Positions 1 through 8,847 of a DNA stretch of 64,000 nt are shown in pieces; the stretch's first letter is position 1; each line of letters starts with the position of its first letter. The notes beneath the pieces are model-generated. The model was given only the letters and a program-made list of their open reading frames with translations, did not search any database and was not told the DNA's origin. The stretch is taken from the NCBI RefSeq assembly GCF_016123485.1, contig NZ_JADCKQ010000001.1:372001-436000 (forward strand). The letters are read 5' to 3'. This stretch comes from Halocynthiibacter styelae (GTDB lineage Bacteria > Pseudomonadota > Alphaproteobacteria > Rhodobacterales > Rhodobacteraceae). The translations under genes and the position numbers were made by a program.

Positions 1-87
1 TTAAAAAGCCTTCCCGAAGCAGCGCTTCCTGATATTCCCAACAGGTTTCTGGCGCCACGTCAGATCCTTATCGTGGAAGGTTACACC

Positions 88-387
88 ATGATTTCGGCCG
101 GGTTTCAGCATTCTGTACAAGATCCGGCATCGCAGTCTCTGTTCTCCCTGCGCCTGCATGGCAAACCCAGCCCAAGTTCTGAGGTCACCACCGGGTATAT
201 TCACTTTGCAGATCGTATGGGGCTAAAGCCCCCCAGCTGGATCGCAGAGCGAAAAGAACTGAACATCTGGATGGATCTGCGCGGTATGGATCATGTGTTG
301 ATGCAGTTAGGGCACCCTACCCGTTATATGTGGCGTGGCGAGTTTGCGAATGGTCATGTCTACGCGGATCTGCACAGCACACCATAA
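88..387 (+). CDS. hypothetical protein, frame open to left edge
   Basis: The frame is open back to base 1, so this could be the 3' end of a longer gene cut by the window. I chose the ATG at 88 because GGAAGG at 75-80 lies 7 bases ahead of it; a GTG at 73 is also in frame. The 99-residue product has no signal peptide, membrane segment or motif I recognise. It reads as a small soluble protein with several Trp and His residues. The next gene on the same strand starts about 195 bases later, so an operon is not obvious. Confidence 0.5.
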   Translation: MISAGFQHSVQDPASQSLFSLRLHGKPSPSSEVTTGYIHFADRMGLKPPSWIAERKELNIWMDLRGMDHVLMQLGHPTRYMWRGEFANGHVYADLHSTP

Positions 388-581
388 CGGCTTGCCCCTG
401 CCAGATATCCCGGTTAACGTCCCCATACGGTCCACAGTTCACCGAGGCGTCGCCGGGATTCACCCACGCTAAACCTGCGAGAGACACAGACAACATCGCT
501 TCCTTCTGACAGAGATGCGCCGTTGACAAGGGCGACCATCAACACCCCAACGGGCTGCGCATGTCATGCAAAGGATGCATT

Positions 582-1097
582 ATGTCTCGCGACACCACCT
601 CGCTTTATATTGAAGATCTGTCCCATTTCGCAAAATCCCTGCGTGCCGGACTGACCGCCCGCGACGAAACACCCGGACATCTGGCCCTGCTTGGCCTGAT
701 CGCAAAATCTGCAGGTCACGCGAATTATCAGAGCCTGAAAACAAGAGCCCTTCGTCCGGATGATACGAAACAGCACAGCACACAGATGAAACGGGCCCTG
801 CGCGTGTTTGATGATCAGGGAGTCATGATCCGCTGGCCGAAGCAGACACAGGTTCAGGGTCTTTGCCTCTGGGTGTTCTGGGCTGATCTTCCACCAGGAC
901 GCGCAATTACTGAACAAGACGTAAATGAAATTCTGAAGGAGCATAGCAGCTTCGGTGATCATGTTCTGATGCGCCGTTCACTGATTGATCACGGTCTTGC
1001 CCGGCGGGAGATCGACGGGCGTGCCTATTATCGTATCGAACAGGAACCTCATGATGAGGCCCTGCTTCTGATCCGGGAAATTCGCGGGCGGCGTTAA
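582..1097 (+). CDS. DUF2087 domain protein
   Basis: A 171-residue protein. The C-terminal part (about 110-165) has the DUF2087 pattern: an E-x-D-V-N-E-I-L segment, then D-H-x-x-x-R-R-x-L-x-D-x-G-L and an R-x-x-x-G-x-x-Y-Y-R end, resembling a winged-helix-like fold. The N-terminal part has an A-G-H-x-N-Y-Q-S-L motif often paired with this domain. The function of the family is not established; a regulatory or nucleic-acid role is a guess. I chose ATG 582 over the in-frame ATG at 561 because AAAGGA at 570-575 has a 6-base spacer to it. The stop overlaps the convergent hydratase gene by 4 bases. Confidence 0.75.
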   Translation: MSRDTTSLYIEDLSHFAKSLRAGLTARDETPGHLALLGLIAKSAGHANYQSLKTRALRPDDTKQHSTQMKRALRVFDDQGVMIRWPKQTQVQGLCLWVFWADLPPGRAITEQDVNEILKEHSSFGDHVLMRRSLIDHGLARREIDGRAYYRIEQEPHDEALLLIREIRGRR

Positions 1098-1870
1098 CGT
1101 CCCTCAAAATCGGCTTTGCGGTTTTCAAGGAAGGCGACAACGCCTTCTTTGAAATCCCGGGTCTGGCCGCAACGCCCCTGCATGCTGGCCTCTGCATCCA
1201 ACTGATCAGACAGGGTGTTTTCCCAGGAACCACGCAGCGCACGTTTGGTCTGGCGATAGGTCACGGTCGGGCCGCTGGCCAGCTGCGCCACACGTTTGGC
1301 CCAGTGATCTGTGAAATCCGCGTCTGCCACTGCTTCCCAGATCATACCCCAGGTTTCAGCTTTGTCCGCAGTGACGGGTTCCGCAAAAAGCGCCATGCCC
1401 ATGGCACGCGCCGCACCAACCTGACGGGGCAGCCACCAGGTGCTGCCACCATCGGGCATAAGGCCAACCTGTGAGAATGCCTGCACAAACACCGCCGATT
1501 TCGTGGCAATCACCACATCAGCGGCCAGGGCAAGGCTTGCGCCCACGCCAGCAGCAGCACCATTCACCGCGGCCAGAGTCGGAATACGGCAGTTGAAGAT
1601 TGCCTCAAACATCGGGTCATATTCTTCGCGCAGGGTGCGTTCCAGATCGATATCGTCGATCTTCGCCTGATCACCCAGATCCTGCCCGGCGCAAAACGTC
1701 GAACCATTGCCGGTGATCGCCAGCGCGCGCGCAGATTTTTCCACTTCTTTCACCGCATGCAGGATTTCCGCACGCATCTGAGTATTCAGCGCATTTTTCG
1801 CCCCGGGGCGGTCGAGCATGAGAATAGCAACATCATTTTCGATGCTAAGGCGAATGGTCTCGTATTGCAT
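1094..1870 (-). CDS. enoyl-CoA hydratase/isomerase, PaaG-like
   Basis: Crotonase-fold protein of 258 residues. It hydrates or isomerises the double bond of an enoyl-CoA thioester in the cytoplasm. The sequence shows the family landmarks: the N-terminal R-P-x-A-x-N-A-L segment, the oxyanion-hole segment F-C-A-G-Q-D-L near residue 60, and N-G-x-A-A-G-V-G-A-S-L-A near 105. C-A-G-Q-D-L and the G-L-x-P-D-G-G-S-T-W-W-L-P-R stretch are typical of PaaG-type 2-(1,2-epoxy-1,2-dihydrophenyl)acetyl-CoA isomerases, but no other paa gene is nearby, so the substrate is open. The ATG at 1870 has an AGGAGAG ribosome site; an in-frame ATG at 1888 is less likely. It follows ccmH by 26 bases on the same strand and may be co-transcribed. 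Confidence 0.85.
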   Translation of the reverse strand: MQYETIRLSIENDVAILMLDRPGAKNALNTQMRAEILHAVKEVEKSARALAITGNGSTFCAGQDLGDQAKIDDIDLERTLREEYDPMFEAIFNCRIPTLAAVNGAAAGVGASLALAADVVIATKSAVFVQAFSQVGLMPDGGSTWWLPRQVGAARAMGMALFAEPVTADKAETWGMIWEAVADADFTDHWAKRVAQLASGPTVTYRQTKRALRGSWENTLSDQLDAEASMQGRCGQTRDFKEGVVAFLENRKADFEGR

Positions 1871-1896
1871 GTCTCTCTCCTGCCCCATTTGGCGCC

Positions 1897-2349
1897 TTAT
1901 TCGTCCAGCAATTCTTTCAACCGCGCCTCTTCTGCGGCGCTCAGGCTGGCTGAACCGGACGGTTTAGATTTTCTTGAATATAGGAAGATTCCGCCCAACG
2001 ACAAGAGCAACATCAAAGGCCCTGCCACCCAAAGGATCACATTGGATCCATTCAGTTGCGGCGTCATCAGCACACGTTCACCGTAGCGTTCAACAAAAAA
2101 CTGCATGATTTCCTGATCGCCGCGCCCGTCCAGCAGCAGCTGACGCACCATAAGACGTGCATCTTTCGCCCAATCTGCGTTGGAAGATGCGATGTTTTCG
2201 CTCTGGCACTGCACACAACGAATGACTTCATCAAGCGATTGCGCCCGGGTTTCCAACAGCGGATCCGCAAGCATTTCTTCCGGCTCCACCGCGAAAGCAG
2301 GCAGCGTTAAAAACAGCAACATCAGTATAGAAAAAGCGCGCCGGATCAT
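1897..2349 (-). CDS. ccmH: cytochrome c maturation protein CcmH
   Basis: Thiol-disulfide component of the System I cytochrome c maturation pathway; it acts on apocytochrome CXXCH cysteines in the periplasm before haem ligation by CcmF. The 150-residue product has a signal sequence (about 1-20), the R-C-V-Q-C-Q-S motif with redox cysteines 45 and 48, and one C-terminal membrane segment (about 103-123). It is the short CcmH form, without the TPR domain of enteric CcmH. It overlaps the end of ccmF by 4 bases, so translation is probably coupled. Confidence 0.95.
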   Translation of the reverse strand: MIRRAFSILMLLFLTLPAFAVEPEEMLADPLLETRAQSLDEVIRCVQCQSENIASSNADWAKDARLMVRQLLLDGRGDQEIMQFFVERYGERVLMTPQLNGSNVILWVAGPLMLLLSLGGIFLYSRKSKPSGSASLSAAEEARLKELLDE

Positions 2350-4307
2350 GCCTGTGCCCCCGTTGATTTTGCTGCACCGGATCGTTTGCCGGCAGCCACC
2401 CGCAGGCGACGGTCAAACAGCGAGAAGAACCCGCCAAGCGCCATGAAAATCGCCCCACCCCAGATCCAGTTCGCAAAAGGTTTGATGTGGCTACGCACCG
2501 TATATCCGCCACCGGCCTGCGCATCGCCTACCACAAGATAGATGTCGCGCATCAGCCCATTGCTGATACCAGCTTCTGTTGTTGGCATGCCGGCAACCGG
2601 ATAACGTCGGCGTTCGGGGTGAAGCACTTCGATCAGCTCACCATCCTGTTCCACCCGCAGGCGGCCCTGGGTTGCGAAATAATTCGGCCCCTGCACTTCT
2701 TCCACCGCTTCCAGCGTCACGGAAAATGCGCCAACCTCAAAGGTTTCCCCGATTTGTGCGATGCGGATGTCTTCTTCTTCCCAGGCCACAAGCCCCGCGA
2801 TGCCAAAGATCACAATGCCAAAGCCCGCGTGCGATATGAATTTGCCCCAGTCAGCACCTGACAAACGCAGCAAGCGTGCAGGTTTGCGCCCCGCCCGCTG
2901 CCAGAGTTCCGTCACAGACCCGAGGAAAATCCACAGGCCACAGAACAGCCCAACCGGACCAAGCGCGGATCTGTCCGTTTGCATCGCCCAAAGCAGGATC
3001 GCAGCGGAAACCGCCACCAGGCCAGCCAGCGCCAGTGTCTTGACCACACGACCTGCCTTGGCGCGCTTCCAGGAGAACATCGCACCAATCGGCAGAAACA
3101 GCGCAAGCCCCAGAATGAAAGGCGTGAAAGCGGTATTAAAGAAGGGCGCACCAACGGACAGCGGGCGGTCAAAGGCAAGCTCTGACACCACGGGCCAGAT
3201 CGTGCCGACAAAGACCACAAAGGCTGAAACCACCAGCAGCACATTGTTCAGAACCAGGCCACTTTCACGGCTGACCAGGGCAAAAACGCCTTTGCTTTCC
3301 ATCACATGGGCGCGGGCCGCGAATAGCGTCAATGCGCCGCCCATGAACAGGGCCAGGATAATCAGGATGAACATGCCCCGCTCGGGGTCATTGGCAAAAG
3401 CATGCACCGATGTCAGCACACCAGACCGCACGATGAATGTGCCCATCAAGGAAAAGCCAAAGGCCAGAATTGCCAGCAGGATCGTCCAGCTTTTCAGGGT
3501 TTCACGTTTTTCTACAACAATCGCGGAATGCAGCAGGGCTGTCGCCACAAGCCAAGGCATGAAGGATGCGTTTTCCACCGGATCCCAGAACCAGAAACCA
3601 CCCCAGCCCAGTTCGTAATAGGCCCACCAGGACCCAAGCGCGATACCGATGGTCAGGAAGATCCAGGCGGCCAGCGTCCAGGGCCGCACCCAACGGGCCC
3701 AGGCGGCGTCGACACGGCCTTCAAGCAAGGCGGCGACCGCGAATGAAAACGCCATGGAAAGGCCAACATAACCAAGATACAGAAACGGCGGGTGAAAGGC
3801 CAGGCCCGGGTCCTGCAAAAGCGGGTTCAGTCCCTGCCCGTTCAATGGTGGGAATTCCAGCCGCAGGAATGGGTTAGAGGTGAAGATAATGAAAGCCAGA
3901 AAGGCCAAGCCAACTGCTCCCTGCACGGACAACACCCGTGCACGCAGGCGATCCGGCAGGTCTTTACCAAAGACCACAGCCGCCGCACCAAACAGCGCAA
4001 GGATCAGCGCCCAAAGCAGAACAGACCCTTCGTGATTGCCCCAAACGCCGCTGATTTTATAAAGCATCGGCTTCGCACTGTGGGAGTTAATCGTCACCAG
4101 TTGCAGCGAGAAATCAGAGGTCACGAACCCCCAGGTCAGCGCCAGAAAAGACAAGGTGATCAGCAGAAACTGCATCAGTGCGGCGGGGGCTGCGACACGC
4201 ATCAGGACAGCATCATTGCGCTGCGCCCCGATCATGGGAAGGATCATCTGAACCAGCGCGACAGGCAACGCAAGGATCAGGGAAAGATGGCCAAGTTCGA
4301 TATACAT
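2346..4307 (-). CDS. ccmF: cytochrome c haem lyase subunit CcmF
   Basis: Integral membrane haem lyase subunit that attaches haem b delivered by holo-CcmE to apocytochrome c in the periplasm. The 653-residue length fits the family. Visible landmarks are the many hydrophobic segments, a conserved W-G-N-H-E-G-S segment near residue 80 and the Trp-rich WWD haem-handling region (G-G-F-W-F-W-D-P-V-E-N) near 220. The frame extends upstream to 4460, but homologues start at M-Y-I-E-L-G-H, giving ATG 4307. It is followed by ccmH with a 4-base overlap. The CcmE gene lies about 2 kb upstream on the same strand, separated by a sirtuin and two lysis genes. Confidence 0.95.
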   Translation of the reverse strand: MYIELGHLSLILALPVALVQMILPMIGAQRNDAVLMRVAAPAALMQFLLITLSFLALTWGFVTSDFSLQLVTINSHSAKPMLYKISGVWGNHEGSVLLWALILALFGAAAVVFGKDLPDRLRARVLSVQGAVGLAFLAFIIFTSNPFLRLEFPPLNGQGLNPLLQDPGLAFHPPFLYLGYVGLSMAFSFAVAALLEGRVDAAWARWVRPWTLAAWIFLTIGIALGSWWAYYELGWGGFWFWDPVENASFMPWLVATALLHSAIVVEKRETLKSWTILLAILAFGFSLMGTFIVRSGVLTSVHAFANDPERGMFILIILALFMGGALTLFAARAHVMESKGVFALVSRESGLVLNNVLLVVSAFVVFVGTIWPVVSELAFDRPLSVGAPFFNTAFTPFILGLALFLPIGAMFSWKRAKAGRVVKTLALAGLVAVSAAILLWAMQTDRSALGPVGLFCGLWIFLGSVTELWQRAGRKPARLLRLSGADWGKFISHAGFGIVIFGIAGLVAWEEEDIRIAQIGETFEVGAFSVTLEAVEEVQGPNYFATQGRLRVEQDGELIEVLHPERRRYPVAGMPTTEAGISNGLMRDIYLVVGDAQAGGGYTVRSHIKPFANWIWGGAIFMALGGFFSLFDRRLRVAAGKRSGAAKSTGAQA

Positions 4308-4453
4308 GCGGCGCAAGTTACACTGCCCACGCCCGGGCCGAAAGAGATTCCCTGGCCCCTGTCGGTGCAGCACTGTCGCAGGCTCATGTGGATTTTTGTA
4401 GTTCTTTTTCAGGCGATTTAAGGGATAGTCTTCAGAAAACGGAAAGGCATGCC

Positions 4454-5155
4454 ATGACACATCCCACCATTGTGATCCTCACCGGTTCCGGTATCTCGGC
4501 AGAATCGGGGATTGATACGTTTCGTGGCGCGGGCGGGCTGTGGAACAGGAATGTGGTCCAGGATCTGGCCAATCCGCAGGCTTTCGCGCGGGATCCCAAA
4601 AAAGTACATGAATTCTATAACATGCGCAGACGTGGGTTGATCGGTAAAGAACCCAACGCGGCACATCACGCCCTTGCCCGACTAGAAGCGGAATATCCCG
4701 GTGATGTTTTGGTGGTGACGCAAAATGTTGATCACCTGCATGAAACGGCTGGCACGAAAAACCTGTTTCATATGCACGGCGAGCTGCGCAAAGCCTGGTG
4801 TCAGGCCTGTGATCTGCGTATGCCCTGGCAGGAAGATTTGACGATTGAAATACCCTGCCCGTCCTGTGGTGATTTCGGACAGATGCGTCCGGACATCGTC
4901 TGGTTTGGTGAGATGCCCTATCACATGGATGCGATCCTTGCGGCACTGGACGCGGCAGAGGTTTTTACCTCCATCGGCACCAGCGGTACGGTTTACCCCG
5001 CCGCCGGCTTTGTTGAAATCGCCCGTAATCGTGGCGTGCATACGGTTGAGCTGAACCTGGAACCTTCTGACAATCACTGGGATTTCTCCGAAAGCCATCA
5101 CGGACCCGCGACAGAGGTTGTGCCGCAATGGGTTGATCAGATCCTAAGAACGTGA
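4454..5155 (+). CDS. cobB: NAD-dependent protein deacylase, sirtuin
   Basis: Class III sirtuin of 233 residues that removes acyl groups from lysine using NAD+. Visible are the NAD-binding G-S-G-I-S-A-E-S-G-I (11-20), T-Q-N-V-D (89-93), catalytic His108 in M-H-G-E, and four zinc cysteines (116, 119, 135, 138). Tyr55 and Arg58 in Y-N-M-R match the pair that lets CobB and SIRT5 accept succinyl and malonyl lysine, so desuccinylase activity is likely. The start is ATG 4454; the frame runs upstream but antisense to ccmF. It is divergent from ccmF and its 3' end overlaps the convergent holin gene by 12 bases. Confidence 0.93.
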   Translation: MTHPTIVILTGSGISAESGIDTFRGAGGLWNRNVVQDLANPQAFARDPKKVHEFYNMRRRGLIGKEPNAAHHALARLEAEYPGDVLVVTQNVDHLHETAGTKNLFHMHGELRKAWCQACDLRMPWQEDLTIEIPCPSCGDFGQMRPDIVWFGEMPYHMDAILAALDAAEVFTSIGTSGTVYPAAGFVEIARNRGVHTVELNLEPSDNHWDFSESHHGPATEVVPQWVDQILRT

Positions 5156-5680
5156 ATTACGCCATTCGCTCAGCGCGGCATTCTCGTTCGCCTCCTCAGA
5201 TTGTCCCGCCCCGGATTTCAGCGCCTGAAGCGCTTTTGTGTTTTCCAGGACCCGTGGTACACGTGCCATAGTCTGCGCCACCGATCTTTGAAATTCCTGG
5301 TCTTTCTGCTGGTGCCGCGCGCCAAAATAGAAAGACACAATCGCACCCAACAACCACCAAAGCGGCTCTGGCACCAGTGCAAGCCCCTGCATCCGCGCGC
5401 CAAACCACAGGGGATCCACCATAGCACTGATGAACAGGCCCAAAGTCCCAAGCGCCAGTGCCGGACGCGGCAGACGGTTCAGCGCATCCATCAGACGATC
5501 AAACATACCACGTTGAGGCTGGGCAAACTCTGTCCCATATTGCGCAAGCGCCGCCTGCTGCAAGTCCGCCCCCCGTTTTCCCGCTGCTTCTGCGTTTTCG
5601 CGGAACACCTCGGCGGTTTCCACCACCATGTTACGCCCGCTACCAAAAACCAGTCCGAAGATACGTTCCAGAAACCCCAT
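5144..5680 (-). CDS. GTA-type holin (3TM holin family)
   Basis: A 178-residue membrane protein resembling the family described as holin of 3TMs for gene-transfer release. In Rhodobacter capsulatus the homologous holin and endolysin free gene transfer agent particles by lysing the cell. Hydrophobic segments lie about 75-95 and 105-125, with a charged C-terminal tail; a third, weaker amphipathic segment is at the N terminus. The ATG at 5680 lies 1 base past the endolysin stop codon and has a G-rich ribosome site inside the endolysin end. A longer frame reaches 5935 but only by overlapping the endolysin. No GTA structural gene is in the window; in R. capsulatus too the lysis cassette is separate from the capsid cluster. 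Confidence 0.85.
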   Translation of the reverse strand: MGFLERIFGLVFGSGRNMVVETAEVFRENAEAAGKRGADLQQAALAQYGTEFAQPQRGMFDRLMDALNRLPRPALALGTLGLFISAMVDPLWFGARMQGLALVPEPLWWLLGAIVSFYFGARHQQKDQEFQRSVAQTMARVPRVLENTKALQALKSGAGQSEEANENAALSEWRNSRS

Positions 5681-5681
5681 A

Positions 5682-6296
5682 TTACGCCCCCCATCCTGCT
5701 GTGCGTTTGCGGTGTTCATCATCAGACAGGTGGTAGCGCGGTGAAATGAACTCCTCTGCCCGGCTGATCCAGCCACCTTTGCCACCATCCCGGCGGCGGG
5801 CGTATTTGCGGCTGGCGGGACGCTGATCCGCAAGACGATAATAATAATTGCGCCGGGCAATCCCGTAGGCATCCGCCAGATGGGACGGCGCCGCTGCTTC
5901 GGCCACTTCAGCAGCCGCGATCGTCTGCGGACCAATCACACCATCCACCACAACCCATTGCCCCATCTGACGCAAAAGCCGTTGCAGAATTTTCACCGCG
6001 TTGCTGCCCGCATTCACATACATATCAAAAACGGACGGCCTCAGGCCTTCGGGCAGGCGATCAATCTTCGGGATCTGATAATAGTGGCGCATATAAATTT
6101 CGACCGCATCCGCACGGGTCAGACGCCTGACATCGGCCTCTGTCAGCCGACCGTCCCCGGTCTTATCGATCCCAAGGCGGCGCAAAGTGGCAAGCGTCAC
6201 ACCGTATTTCGTCGCCCCACCCGGATCATCCGGATCATTCACATAGCCACCTTCACGGGCGACAATTTCTTCGGCCAGCTGACGTACATCACGCAT
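5682..6296 (-). CDS. GTA-type endolysin, glycoside hydrolase family 108
   Basis: Muramidase of 204 residues. The N-terminal signature E-G-G-Y-V-N-D-P-x-D-x-G-G-x-T-x-x-G (about 14-31) identifies GH108, and the Glu of E-G-G-Y is the catalytic acid. A peptidoglycan-binding region follows (Q-M-G-Q-W-V-V-V-D-G-V-I-G-P-Q-T). There is no signal peptide, so the enzyme would need the downstream holin to reach the wall. The start M-R-D-V-R-Q-L at 6296 fits the family better than the upstream ATG at 6329. This pair matches the lysis cassette of R. capsulatus GTA, which is under CtrA-linked control; here I see only a possible half site (TTAACCCT on the minus strand, about 6383-6389). Confidence 0.88.
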   Translation of the reverse strand: MRDVRQLAEEIVAREGGYVNDPDDPGGATKYGVTLATLRRLGIDKTGDGRLTEADVRRLTRADAVEIYMRHYYQIPKIDRLPEGLRPSVFDMYVNAGSNAVKILQRLLRQMGQWVVVDGVIGPQTIAAAEVAEAAAPSHLADAYGIARRNYYYRLADQRPASRKYARRRDGGKGGWISRAEEFISPRYHLSDDEHRKRTAGWGA

Positions 6297-6389
6297 CGTA
6301 AAACCCCCGGGGTAATCAAAGTTACACATCGGGGATCAGGATCAGGGGGAAGTGTTAATTCACGTAAATATCACCGTACGCAGGGTTAA

Positions 6390-6845
6390 TCAGCTGTCGC
6401 TGTCTTCACCCGCATGTTGATAAACACCCTGTTCTTTCAGCGCGTCTACAACTTCTTTTGGCATATACTCTTCGTCATGTTTGGCAAGTATTTCAGTGGC
6501 ATGGAATACACCTTCTTCCCAGGATCCCGTGCCAACCATGCCCTGGCCTTCGGTGAACAGGTCCGGCAGAACGCCAACAAAACTGACCGGCACAGTCGCG
6601 CCACCATCAGTCACTGCGAAAGTCACAGCAAGCCCCTCACCGCGGATCAGCGACCCGTCTTCCACAAGGCCGCCAATGCGGAAAACCTCACCCTGGCGGG
6701 GCGGTTCGGCCATGACTTCAGACGGGGATTTGAAATACTGGAACGCGTCCTTGGGCAGAAACGCCAGGGCCACAAGAATGCCCGCAATTGCCAGGAAAGA
6801 CACCAGGATCACCTGAATGCGGCGTTTCTTTTCCAGTGATTTCAT
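6390..6845 (-). CDS. ccmE: cytochrome c maturation haem chaperone CcmE
   Basis: Periplasmic, membrane-anchored haem chaperone of System I. It binds haem covalently and delivers it to CcmF. The 151-residue protein has one N-terminal anchor (about 9-30), a beta-barrel domain, and the H-D-E-E-Y motif in which His123 is the covalent haem ligand and Tyr127 its partner. It lies downstream of argC (39 bases) and upstream of the endolysin, apart from ccmF and ccmH. Confidence 0.95.
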   Translation of the reverse strand: MKSLEKKRRIQVILVSFLAIAGILVALAFLPKDAFQYFKSPSEVMAEPPRQGEVFRIGGLVEDGSLIRGEGLAVTFAVTDGGATVPVSFVGVLPDLFTEGQGMVGTGSWEEGVFHATEILAKHDEEYMPKEVVDALKEQGVYQHAGEDSDS

Positions 6846-6884
6846 TTCTCTGCCTGCCTTTATGAAAGGTTGGTCGGTATGGGG

Positions 6885-7913
6885 TTACGGGAAAAGCGGG
6901 GCCAGCATCAGACCGGTCGTTTCCTCTACACCAAGCATAAGGTTCGCATTCTGAAGCGCCTGGCCAGAAGACCCTTTGGTGAGGTTATCCAGCGCTGCAA
7001 CAACAATTGTGCGCCCTTCAATCCGGTCTGCAACCACGCCGATATGGCAGAAGTTGGACCCACGGATATGTTTCGTGGATGGTGCTTGTCCCAGCGGCAA
7101 AAGTTCAATGAACGGTTCATCCGCATAAGCATTTTCAAAAGCTTTATGAATGACTTGCGCATCACCCTTCACGTAACACGTCGCAAGGATGCCCCGGTTC
7201 GTCGGCAAAAGATGCGGGGTAAACTGGATCTTCACTTCACGCCCTGCTATGGCGGAAAACTCCTGATCGAACTCACCCAAATGACGATGCGTGCCACCCA
7301 CCGCATAGGCGTGATACCCTTCTGCCAGTTCCGCATGCAGCAGGTTTTCTTTCAGCGCACGTCCAGCGCCGGAAACACCACATTTCAGATCCATGATGAT
7401 TTCATCCAGATCAATCACATCGGCTTCGATCAGCGGACGCAGAGCGAACTGTCCGGTCGCAGCATTACAGCCTGTGCCGGCCACAAGACGGGCGTTTTTA
7501 ATCTGATCGCGGTAGAATTCCGTCAGGCCGTAAACCGCTTCTTTCTGCATCTCGATGGCAGAATGCGGGTTGCCGTACCATGTCTCATAGGCCTCAGGAT
7601 CGCGCAGACGGAAATCAGCGGACAGATCTACGATTTTCAGATCCGCAGGCAGTGCGCTGATGACTTCCTGGCTGGTTTTATGCGGCAAAGCACAGAAACA
7701 CAGATCAACCGTCGAGAAATCAATTTCGCCAATCTTTACAAGGGTTGGCAGATCAAGATGGCGCAGATGTGGAAAGACGTCGCGCATTTCCATGCCCGCT
7801 TTTCGCTCTGCCGCCAGGGCCACAATCTCCATCTCAGGATGGGTTGCGATCAAGCGAACAAGTTCCGCACCTGTGTAACCAGATGCACCGAGAATTGCGA
7901 TTTTATGGGTCAT
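6885..7913 (-). CDS. argC: N-acetyl-gamma-glutamyl-phosphate reductase
   Basis: NADPH-dependent reductase that makes N-acetylglutamate semialdehyde in arginine synthesis. It is a 342-residue type 1 ArgC. The N-terminal [10 protein letters not shown] dinucleotide motif (9-18) is clear, and the catalytic cysteine is Cys149 in G-T-G-C-N-A-A-T-G, a variant of the more common P-G-C-Y-P-T. The H-R-H near residue 215 fits the substrate-binding His region. I used ATG 7913 (M-T-H-K-I-A-I); an in-frame ATG 12 bases upstream at 7925 has a slightly better ribosome site (AGGAAG), so four extra residues are possible. Confidence 0.95.
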   Translation of the reverse strand: MTHKIAILGASGYTGAELVRLIATHPEMEIVALAAERKAGMEMRDVFPHLRHLDLPTLVKIGEIDFSTVDLCFCALPHKTSQEVISALPADLKIVDLSADFRLRDPEAYETWYGNPHSAIEMQKEAVYGLTEFYRDQIKNARLVAGTGCNAATGQFALRPLIEADVIDLDEIIMDLKCGVSGAGRALKENLLHAELAEGYHAYAVGGTHRHLGEFDQEFSAIAGREVKIQFTPHLLPTNRGILATCYVKGDAQVIHKAFENAYADEPFIELLPLGQAPSTKHIRGSNFCHIGVVADRIEGRTIVVAALDNLTKGSSGQALQNANLMLGVEETTGLMLAPLFP

Positions 7914-8037
7914 TTGCGCCACCATGTCTTATCTTCCTGTTCTGGCTAGTCCTTTTACCCGGCCTCGTCAACGCGACACTCTTGTCACCCGGCCCGCGCT
8001 GCCCCTATTGTGGACAGGTAATTTGAGTGGAGTATTC

Positions 8038-8745
8038 ATGTCCTCGTTTTCTGATGGTGCTGGTCCGGAAATTACCGGCCTTGTAGACAGCCTTCTGGCA
8101 CTGGACAGCCGCAGCCTTATCGGCGCGCTGGCGGTTCTGGCAATCGGGGCGCTGATTGCGCTGACCGGCCGGGTGCTAAGCGGGTTTTGGACAAATTACC
8201 GCGCCTGGCGGGATCGTCGGCGGCATTTTCGCGAAGTCGTTATCGATATCCTAATCCACGTGGAATTTGATCGTAAAAGCGTCGAAGACACCACAGCCCC
8301 CGTCCGGCTTGAAGCCTTGAAAGCCCTGATCCGGGACAGCGGTGATGACTTCCGCCCTTTTGTCGCCTTTGAAAGCGACGACCCAACCTGGGAAGATTAC
8401 CGCAGTATCCGCCGTCGTCTGGAACCATCCCAAATCGTGGCCTGCGACCGGTTCTTCGACCATTCCCGCTTGTTCTACCGTTATTACGAAAAATTGCAGA
8501 GCGATGAATTCGTGGCCCTCTCCACCCCGCGCAAGGAGGCCGCCCTGGATGGATTGCAACACATTGGTCAGGATGTTCTGCAAAGCGGTGCCGAAATGGT
8601 CCAGGCTTTGCAAGATGGCAAACGCACCGCAGATATCTATGCGCGTGTTGAAAGCGACTTGAAGAAGATTGCACCCAAAGATGGGATAGCAGAAATCAAC
8701 CAACAGACTGAAAAGCCGGAAGGTTTCCTTGAAAGCAATGATTGA
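8038..8745 (+). CDS. hypothetical membrane protein
   Basis: Product of 235 residues with one hydrophobic segment (about 27-47) near the N terminus, then a long charged, mostly helical cytoplasmic-like domain rich in Arg, Asp and Glu. I do not recognise the family. The ATG at 8038 has GGAG at 8029-8032; the frame is open upstream to 7924, but that part lies across the argC promoter region. It is divergent from argC and convergent with murI. A role as a membrane-anchored accessory protein is only a guess. Confidence 0.7.
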   Translation: MSSFSDGAGPEITGLVDSLLALDSRSLIGALAVLAIGALIALTGRVLSGFWTNYRAWRDRRRHFREVVIDILIHVEFDRKSVEDTTAPVRLEALKALIRDSGDDFRPFVAFESDDPTWEDYRSIRRRLEPSQIVACDRFFDHSRLFYRYYEKLQSDEFVALSTPRKEAALDGLQHIGQDVLQSGAEMVQALQDGKRTADIYARVESDLKKIAPKDGIAEINQQTEKPEGFLESND

Positions 8746-8847
8746 TCAGACGATTGGGGGAAGTGGCCCTGACATGTATCTCTCCTCTTTCTGCTTTCTA
8801 TATAGCATCTCTGTTAATGGAATTCAAATTCCACCCCGTGCGGCGGG

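Noticed and set aside
317-529. Minus-strand frame overlapping the first hypothetical gene
   Set aside because: No ribosome site and no protein-like pattern.
6297-6389. Full CtrA box upstream of the endolysin
   Set aside because: TTAA words exist (6355-6358 and 6386-6389) but the spacing is 27, not 7.
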